Below, piece by piece: positions 1 to 9,200 of a stretch of DNA of 64,000 nt (position 1 is its first letter; every line of letters starts with the position of its first letter). A program made the position numbers and the translations under genes. Source of the DNA: Actinoplanes couchii (lineage in GTDB: Bacteria > Actinomycetota > Actinomycetes > Mycobacteriales > Micromonosporaceae). A model generated the notes under the pieces. That model worked only from the letters and a program-made list of their open reading frames with translations. It was not told where the DNA came from and did not search any database. The stretch is taken from contig NZ_BOMG01000039.1 of assembly GCF_016862075.1 (NCBI RefSeq), positions 124,001 through 188,000 of the forward strand, read 5' to 3'.

Positions 1-2
1 AC

Positions 3-257
3 CTGTCAAAATCGGTCCACGAGGCGCTCGTCACCCTCGGCCACACTCCCGTCCGCGGCACGTCGACCATCGGCGCCCAGTCCGCCACCGAGGAAGACGC
101 CCGGGAACTCGGCGTGCCGGTCGGCTCGGCGCTACTGGTCGAGGAACGGTTGATCCTCGACCAGAACGAGAGGCCGCTGGAGCTGAGCGAGTCCCGGTAC
201 GCCGGAAGCCGCTACCGCCTGGACGTCGCCTTCGGTGTGGAGCCGCTGGTTCAGTAA
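3..257 (+). CDS. GntR-family regulator, C-terminal fragment (UTRA ligand domain)
   Basis: The frame is open from the window edge to TAA at 255-257 and encodes the last 84 residues of a protein whose start lies outside. The pattern EEDARELGVPVGSALLVEER, then a conserved Arg-Tyr (ESRYAGSRYR) and a closing beta-strand, is typical of the UTRA effector-binding domain of HutC/FarR-type GntR repressors. The DNA-binding half cannot be seen. The stop codon overlaps the end of the convergent megasynthase gene by 7 bp, so it is not evidently that gene's regulator. Family is fairly clear; effector unknown. Confidence 0.8.
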   Translation: MSKSVHEALVTLGHTPVRGTSTIGAQSATEEDARELGVPVGSALLVEERLILDQNERPLELSESRYAGSRYRLDVAFGVEPLVQ

Positions 258-3200
258 GCGGTGTCCAGCCGCTGGTTCAGCAGGTGCAGCGGGGCGGCGG
301 CGATCGACGCGGCGTCCAGCGCGGCCCAGTAGGCGGCCGCCCGCCCCGGATCCACCGGCCCGGTCACCAACGGCAGCCCCGGCACCGCCGCATGCAGCAA
401 CGACTCCAGCTGACACGAGGCGATCGTGCCCGGTGGCTGCGCACTCACCGCCGGCAGACCCGCCGCCGGGATGCGCCGCGTGGCACCGCAGTCGAGCAAC
501 CCCCCACCGACGATGAGTACGTCTTTCCGGTCCCGCATCCGGGCCAGAGCCCGCCCCGTGTCGAAACAGTGCGGAAACGAGTCGTCGACCAGAATGGTGC
601 CCGGTTTCAGCCGCTCCACGTCCAGGGTGTTCGGCCCCCCACTGATGGCGGCGACGATCAGATCCGCCCGGTAGACGGCGTCCACCCCGTCCGTGGCGAT
701 CTCCACCGGCATATCCGGCGCTGCCTGCCTCTTCGCCCCCTTTGCCAGCCCTTTGGCGGACCTTTTGGCGGGCCGTTTGGTGGGCCTTTTGGTGGGATTC
801 GCCATCAGCCCTGCCGCCAGGTCCTGCAATCTGGTTCGCGCCGCCGGCAGATCACACAGGATCAGCCCGGCCGGCGGCTGCGGCGCCCGAGCCATCAGCA
901 GACTCAGCGACGAGGCCCCGATGGACCCGACCCCGAGAAACGCAACCACGCATTCCCCAAGGTCACGCCCCCGAGAGGCAAGCGCGGCGAGAGCGGTCCG
1001 CACGACGGCGGCAGCGGTCACCGCATGCCCGGTGGTCAGATCAACACCCTCTTGCCGGTACGGGGTGAGCGCCGCCCCGTACCCGGTGAGCGCCGGAATC
1101 ATCCCCGCCAGCGAAACAGTCCGAGCCCCGAGGGAGGCAGCCAGCCCCACCCCACCAGCGGCGTCCACGGCGAGCCCGTCAAGCCCGAGCTCATCCGCAA
1201 ACCGAGGAAGTGCCACAAACCCCGACCGCCCCAGCCCCGTCTCCACGGTCTCGAGAAGCCGAGCCTCCCCCGAGGGAAACAGCATCCCCCGAATGTCTTC
1301 CCGCCCGAGCCCAGGAAGAACAGCTCGAACCGCCTCCGGAAGCACCGAGGCCAGAGCCCCCAGATGCGCAGGAGAAGGCAGATACCCAACAAGAGCCGCA
1401 TCCAGCGGCCCACCCCGAGCCCCAGCCCCCTGCACCAGCTCCGCGCCCAGCACCGATCCCGAGACCGCCGCCCGGTCCGCGCCACGCACCCGCTCCGCGC
1501 CCATCACCGAGTCCGAGACCAGCTCCTGGCCCGCGCTGCGCTGCCGCTTCGCGTTCACCGCACGGTTTGGGGTCGCGGTCCCGTCCGCGGCCTGGGCTTG
1601 GTCCGTGATTGAGGGTCGTTCTCCTTGACCGATTTTTCGGCTTATATAGTTTTTTGTTGCGCGGGCGAGTTGGTCCAGGTTTTTCTGAGGGAGACGGCCG
1701 CGCAGCGTCAGGCGCAGGCCCTTCTCGGTCGGGCGGGCTGCGAGCAGCACCTCTGTTCCCGGCGGGACCGCCAGCTCAGCGTCCGAATCGTCCCAGGTCA
1801 GGGAAAGGGTTTCCCCCTCTGCGGCGGCGCCGAACTGAAGGTAGGTGAAGAAGTACCGCCATCCCTGTGGCGCGATGAACGACCGGCTCCGCGCTTCGGC
1901 CACGGCAGCCGCCACCTCGATCAGCTCTACCTCGCCCCCGCCCGCCGCCGGTCCTAGGCCCGACGTGGCGGGCCACGCCGCTGGTCCTAGGACTGGGGTT
2001 GCCGGCCTCGCCGCTGATTCTGGGTTTGGGCTGGTGGGAGCGACCTGGACCGCTACTGCGGTGGCGCATGGGCCGAAGATTCGGGTTATGTCGGGTAGGG
2101 AGTGATCTCGGCCGGTCACCGCTACGCCGATCGTTGGGGCTGGGTGGCCGAGGACTGTTGTCAGGGCGTGGTGGTAGGCCGCGAGCACTGGTGCGAACGG
2201 CGTCACGCCGGCCTCGGTCGACAGGATCTGCAGTGCCTTGACGTCCTGGTCGGTGATCGTGATACCAGCCGTGGTGATCTCGTCTCCGGTGGCCAAGGGG
2301 GCGTAGTCGTGCGGAACCGTTTCCGGGCGGATCGAGTTCAGCAGGGACACGTAGTCCTTGAACGTGGAACGCAGTTCGGGAAGGGACTCTCCGTCGTATA
2401 CGGCCAGCAGTTCCCGCATCAGCAGCGCGACGCTGTAGCCGTCTCCCACCAGGTGATGTGCGTGGATGATCAGCGCGTGGTCGGACGGGCCGTAACGGAG
2501 CAAACGCAAGCGGACCAGCGGCCAGTCCGCCGGGTCGAATCTGTGCTCGCGTTCGGCGGCCAGTTCCTCGTCCAAGGGTCGGGGCGTCGCTACGTGATCG
2601 ACGATCAGCCGTGCCGCGGTGACCTCGCGCTGGATCGGGGGCCTGGCATTTCGGGGGAAGACGGTTCGCAGCATCGGGTGCCGGTTCACCAGCGTGTCCA
2701 CCGACTGCTGGAATCGTTCCTGGTCCAGCGGTCCGTGCAGGCGTGGCGCCGCTAGCCAGGTCGACGGGGCGCCGACCGCATCGGCCAGCAGAAAACCACG
2801 CTGGGTGAGGCTGACCGGGTACTCCCCATGGACGGCGGCGGAACCGGAGGCGAGGACGGAACCGGAGACAGGGAGGGAACTGGAGGCGAGGACGGCGGCG
2901 GGCTCGGCTTCTGCATCCGCGGCGTCGATGGCTGTGGCCAGTTCGGCGAGGGTGCGGGCTCGGTACAGGACTGTCGGTCTCGGGAGTGCGGTTCGGTGCT
3001 CCGCCAAGGTTGCGAACAGGTCCAGGACGCCGATCGAGTCACCGCCCAGTGCGAAGAAGTCGTCGTTGCGGGTGACCTCTTCGATGCCCAGCTGCCGCTT
3101 CCACAGTTCGGCGAGGAGCTGTTCGGTTTCGGTCATGGGCTGGACCGGTGCGGGCGACGAGGACACGGGTGCGGACAGTTGGAGTCGGTCGATCTTTCCG

Positions 3201-6200
3201 GCCGGGGTCAAGGGTACGTTCGATAGCAGGTGGATTCGGCTGGGGATCATGTAGCTCGGGAGCAGGGTCTGCAGGTGGGCCCTCAGCGCCGGCGCCTCGA
3301 TCGTTGTGGACTGCACCCATGCGATCAGACGGCCGGCCTCGACGGCTACCGCGGCTCGTTCGACGGCGGGGTGTTGACGCAGAACCGACTCCACTTCGGC
3401 GGGTTCGATACGGTGGCCGTTCAGTTTCACCTGATCGTCGGCTCGGCCCCGGAACCACAGGACGCCGTCGGGGTCACGGTGGCCCAGGTCGCCGCTGCGG
3501 TACCAGTGCTCGCCCTCCCGTACGACAAAAGCCCTGGTGGTCTGCTCTTGATCGTCGATGTAACCGGCGGCCAGCCCGACTCCTCCGATGTGGATCTCGC
3601 CGTCGGTGGCGGGCTTTCCGTCGGGGCCGATGATCTCGATGGTCGCGCCGCCGACGGGGCGGCCGATCGGCAGGCGGGTGACCTCGTCGGCAGGGCGGGT
3701 GTCGATCAAGTGCCAGGTGGCGTTGATCGTGGTCTCGGTCGGGCCGTACAGGTTGGTGATCCGCTGGCCGGGGCCGAGCAGGTCGAACCAGCGGCGCACG
3801 TGGGCGGGAGACAGTTCCTCGCCGCCGACGTGCACCCAGCGGAGCCTGGACAGGTCTGCCCTGGTCGTCTCGGCCGCGGTCAGCAGCCGCTCCCACAACG
3901 TGGGCACCGAACTCCACACTGTGACACGGTCGCGTTCCAGACGGTGGACGAGGAGTTCCGGATCGCGGACGGTGTCCCGGTCCCAGGCGACCACTGTCGC
4001 ACCGACGAGCAGCGGGGCCAGGATCTGCCGGACCGAGGCGTCGAAACAGATCGAGGCAGTCTGCGCCAGCCGGTCGCCCTCGCGGTAACCGAACGTGGTG
4101 ATCGCCCAGTCCAGGTAGTTGGCCAGGGAACTGTGGGTGACGGCGACACCTTTCGGGCGGCCGGTCGAACCCGAGGTGAAGATGACGTACGCCGTATCGT
4201 CCGGTGAAAGATCGCGACGTGGAACCGACGGAGTTCGAGCATTCCCGCGAGCACACTCATCCACGTCGACCAGTGGGAATCCGAGTGCCTCAGCCGTGGG
4301 GCGGGTCTCGGCGTCGCACAGGACCACTCCCACGCCGGAGCGTTCGAGCTGGCTCACCAGGCGCGCTCGCGGGTGTGCGGCGTCCAGGGGAACCCAGGCC
4401 GCGCCGGCTTTGAGAATGCCGACCACCCCGGTGACGGTGTTCGCGCCGGGGCCGGTGAGCAGGCCGACCCGCCGTTCGCCGGGGACAGCGGGAAGGCTGA
4501 TCCGCCGGTCGTCGGGGGTAGTGAGAAGGCTGATCCGTTGTTCGCCGAGGGCTTGCAGGTGGGCCGCGAGACGGTCCGACCGGGTATCGAGGTCACGGTA
4601 GGTCAGCGGCGTGCCATCACTGAGGACAGCGATCCCGTCCGGCGTGCGGCGGCATTGCTCCTGAATTCGCCCAGAAAGTGAACGAACCGATGAAAGCCCA
4701 GAGGAAGAACCCACCACCGCAGGCGCGGCGGAGAAGGGACCGGAGGCGACGGCTCTCAGCTCGGTGATGTGGTCGGCTGCCAGGTGGCTGATGGTTTCGG
4801 GGGTGAACAGTGTGGACGGGAAGTTCCAGGAGAAGTGCAGCATGCCGTGTGCCTCGAAGCACACCAGGCCCAAGCGGGTCGCCGCCGAGGCCGTGCCCGC
4901 GATGGTCGCCCGCACGTTCGCCGCCGTCGTGCCGGCTCCGGGGAATCGGGCGAAACTGAAACTCGCGGGGCTGGCGGTTCGTGGGCCGGCGTCGTCGGCC
5001 GCGAGCATCCGGGCCAGGTCGACGGTCGAGACCGAGCCGTGTCTCTCCGCTGCCAGCCAGTGGTCGCGCAGCCGGGCCGCCAACTCGGTGACGGGTTCGT
5101 CCGGTCGCACGACGGCCCGCACCGGCAGCGTGTCGGCGAACGGCCCGACCATCCGCTCGACTCCCGGCACCCGCGCGGTCCGGCCGGCTCGGGCCACCGA
5201 CACCGGCACCTCGCTCTGTCCACTCCATCGGGCCAGGCATCGGGCATAAACTGCCAAAAGCAAATGATAGACCGAGATTTCTGCCGTACGAGCGATCGCG
5301 GTCAACCTGCCGGAGGTCTCCACGTCGAGCATTTGCTGGCGTACGGCAAATGGCGCTCGGGGTTCTGCATCTGCCTCTCCGTCGACGGGCAGGGCCAGGC
5401 CGGGCCAGTCGGTCAGCGCCCGTCGCCAGTGATCCAGATCGGTCTTCGAGGGTGCGGTCCGGGTCGCCTCGTGGTCTGCGAACGTGGTCGTCGGGGCGGC
5501 ACCCGGGTCCTCGCCCCGGTAGAGCGCCCACAACTCGTCACCGAGCACCGCGAGACTGAATCCGTCGGCGGCCGCGTGATGCACGACCACGATCAGATCG
5601 GTTCCGGCCAATACCGCCCGGATCGGTGCCTCCCGGGTCAGGTCGAACGGGCGGTTCCGGGCCCCGGTGTCGGCCTCGTCCGCCGGAACGTCTGTGGTGG
5701 TGAACCAGCCGGGCTGGGTGCTGGGCGGCAGGAAACGCTGGCCGTCTGGGCTGAAACGGACACGGAGCATCGGGTGGCGGCGTTCCAGTTCGGCGAACGC
5801 TCGGCGTAGGCGGGCCGGGTCGGCGGGTTCGGTCAGAGTCTGGCGTACGTAGGCGTACGCGGGGATCTCGGGGTAGAGCCGTCCGGTGGTGACGAAGGCG
5901 CGTTGCACCGGGCTGAATCCGAACGTTCCCGGGCCGGCGAGGTGGGCCGTCAATTCGGCGATGGTTCGGTGCTCGAAGAAGAGGGTGGTGGAAAGGGGTC
6001 GGCCCAGTCTGGTCTCCAGATCCTTGACCAGGTCAACCGCGGTCAGCGAGTCCAGGCCGAGGGCCAGGAACGGTTCGTCCACACCGATCGTGTCCGGTTC
6101 CCGTTCCAGCGGCCCGGCCAGCATCTCCCGAACGACGGCGACCAACTCGTCCCGGCTCAAGCCGCCGTCGGCCGAGGTTGGATCGCCCGTCCCGGTCTCC

Positions 6201-9200
6201 CGGCTTCGTCCGCCTGCGCTCGGCTCGGTGTTCCGGATCTGCTCGTCAGTGGCCGGGCGGGGCTTCTCGATGGTCGGCGGACCCGCCGGGGGTTTGACCA
6301 GGACCTGGGGGGCCTCCAGCGCGGCGGCTGACCAGAGGATCTCCGGGAGGCGCTCGATCGGCAGGCCGTCGGTGGTGATCGCGTGGGCCGCGGCCAGGCC
6401 CGCACCGGCCAGCGCGGGCAGGTTGACCGCTACGAAACGGTGGCCGGACGCGTGTTGGGCTGCGGCGAAGCTGTCCAGGTAGAGGTTTCCGGCTACGTAG
6501 TCACCGACCGCCCCGGCCAGGCCCGGTTGGACGGACGAGACCGAGGACAGGGCGATCACCAGCGGCATCGTTGTGCCGTCGGCGCTGTGGCGGGCCTCCA
6601 GTGCCCTGGTCAGCAGCTTCGTTCCGCGGATCTTGGCGGCTACTCCGGCGGTCACCTCGGCCGGGGACTTCGATCGCAGACTGCCGGGGCGGACCGTTCC
6701 GGCTGCCTGCACGACCACGTCGAAGCGGCGGGTGGCCACCAGAGCCGCTACCTGATCCGGATCGGTCACGTCGGTGATCGTGTAGTCGGCGATGGCTCCG
6801 TGGGACCGCAACTCGGCCAGCAGTTCGGTCGGCTCGGTGGAACGGCCGGCCAGCAGCAACCGGGGCCGTCCACGCCGGGCCAGGTCGCGGGCGATCTCGG
6901 TACCGGCCGCACCTGCCCCACCGACGATCAGGTAGCTGCCGACGGGTGGCGGGGTGAACCGCTGGGTGGCGCTCGGGGTCGGAGCGAATTTCCTGGTCAA
7001 CCTTTGTCCGGCGCGCCAGGCCACGAGTTCGGCCGGGCCGCTGGTCAGTGGTGCCGTGCGTTCGGCGGCGAGGGCTGCGCGGCGCTGCTTTTTCGAATCC
7101 GACGAACTCAGGTCGACGATACGCACGGCCGCGCCCCGGTTCTCATCGGCGAACGCCATCGCCAGCCCCGCCCAGACCGCGTGCCGGGGACGGGTCCTGG
7201 TGTCATCGGCGGCGTATAGATCCTTGGTGACCAGGAGTAGGCGGCTGTTCCTGGGTACCGCGGTGATCGCTGCGAGAGCGGCCTCGACCCCGCCACCATC
7301 GGCGAAGATCACCGTGTCAGCCGCCGCTTCGGTTCCCGCCGGCGCGTTTGTGCTGGTCCACACGGGAAGGTTGAGGGTGGCCGGCTCGGCGCCGGGAGGT
7401 GCGAGAACGACCGTCTCGGGAACGGGCGTCGTGATGGCGGCCTCGGGAACGTGAGACGTCGGTGGGTCGGTGATCCAGTGGCGGCGGCGCTCGAACGGAT
7501 ACGTCGGGAGGTCCACTCGGCGGGTTCCGGCGTCCAGGGTGGTGCGGTCCAGGCGTGCGCCTCGTTGCCATAGGTCGCCCGCGGTGGACAACAGTTCCGC
7601 GGCGGTGGCCTCCCGTGCTGAAACGCCTACCTGGAGCATCGTGTCGAAGCCTGCCGCTCGCAGACGGTCGACCGCCTCCTCGAACCGATCCGGCTGTCCC
7701 TCCGCAACGGGGAGACCGTCGGAGGCTGTCAGCCAATCCCCTGTCCTGGAGCTGACCAACGGGATCCGGTCGGCGCGCGGGGTCGCGTGCACCCGGTTAC
7801 CCATCGCCAGCATGATCGCCTCGACCGGAGTCAGGTGGCCCGCGGTCACGGCAGCCGCCAGTTCGGAGAGGCCCTGACCAGCGACGGCATCGGGCCGGAT
7901 CCCGTAGGCGATCAACTGCGCGGACAAGGCCACACCGAAGGCCACCGCAGCCACCTGTCCCTCGACACAACCGGCGGGCAGGCTGGAGTCGGTGAGCAGG
8001 GTGGGGTCGGTGCACCAGTCGGTCAGGGTGTGGCCGTTGATCGGGCCGGCCGCTGTCGACATCTCGTCCAGGGTGGATCGGAGGACCGGGGCATTTCGGT
8101 AGAGGTCAGCGCCCACACCCGGCCGCAGCGGGCCGTCGCCGAACAGGAACGCCACCCGGGCCGGGCGGTCCACCGGTGGGCCCGGTTTCGCCGCCGCCAA
8201 CTGTGATGGGAGGTCATTTTCGGTCACCAGCGCCAGCCGGTACGGGCCGTCGTCTCGCGCGGTCGAGGCCGTCGCGCACACGTCCGCCGTTCGTAGGCCC
8301 GGATCGGCTCGCAAGCGCTCGGCCAACTCGGCGACGGCGATCCGGAGCGCACCGGCGGATCGGGCCGACAGCGTGAGCAGATGCGGCCCGGGTGAATCAC
8401 CGGAGGCGATCGGCGCTGCCACCGGTGCCGGTGCCGAAGGTGAAGGCGAGGGTGGTGCCGGTGGCAGTGGCGATGACGTCCGTGGTGGTGGTGCGGACAG
8501 GATTACGTGTGCGTTGGTGCCGCCGAACCCGAAACCGTTGATGCCTGCGGTGTGTGGGGCCGGCCAGGGGCGAGTCTCGGTGATCACCTCGAAACCGGCC
8601 GCGGCCAGGTCGAATCGGGGCGATGGCTGGTCGTGGTGCAGTGACGGCGGCAACCGGCGATGCCCCAGTGCCAGGATCACCTTCACCAGGGCGGGCAGAC
8701 CGGCCACATTGAGCAGGTGCCCGATGTTGGTCTTGACCGAGCCCACCATTCGGGTACGGCCGTCAGCAAGCGGCGGGAACGCCTGTGCCAGGGACCGGGC
8801 CTCGATCGGGTCGCCGACCGCGGTGCCGGTGCCGTGCGCCTCCACATAGGTGACCTCGGCCGGATCCACCCCGGCATCCCGGTACGCGTCGGTGATCACC
8901 TGTTGTTGGAGAAGCGGATTCGGGGCCATCAGGCTCAGCGAACGGCCGTCGTTGTTGACCGCGCTCCCCCGGACCACGGCCAGCACCGGATCGTCGCCGG
9001 CGTCGGCCATCCTGGTCAGGACCAGCGCCGCACCGCCCTCCCCCGGGACGAACCCGTCGGCATCCGCCGCGAACGCCCGGCACCGCCCGGTCGGGGACAG
9101 CGCCTGTGCCCGGGCCAGCAGGTTCTCGCCGGTGGCGGTCAGGTTCAGGTTGACCCCGCCGACGACGGCGATGTCACAGTCCCCCGCTTCCAGACTGCGG

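Noticed and set aside
284..1612. Plus-strand 442-aa and other long frames across the megasynthase
   Set aside because: They are antisense shadows of a high-GC coding gene; the minus strand has continuous recognisable domains.
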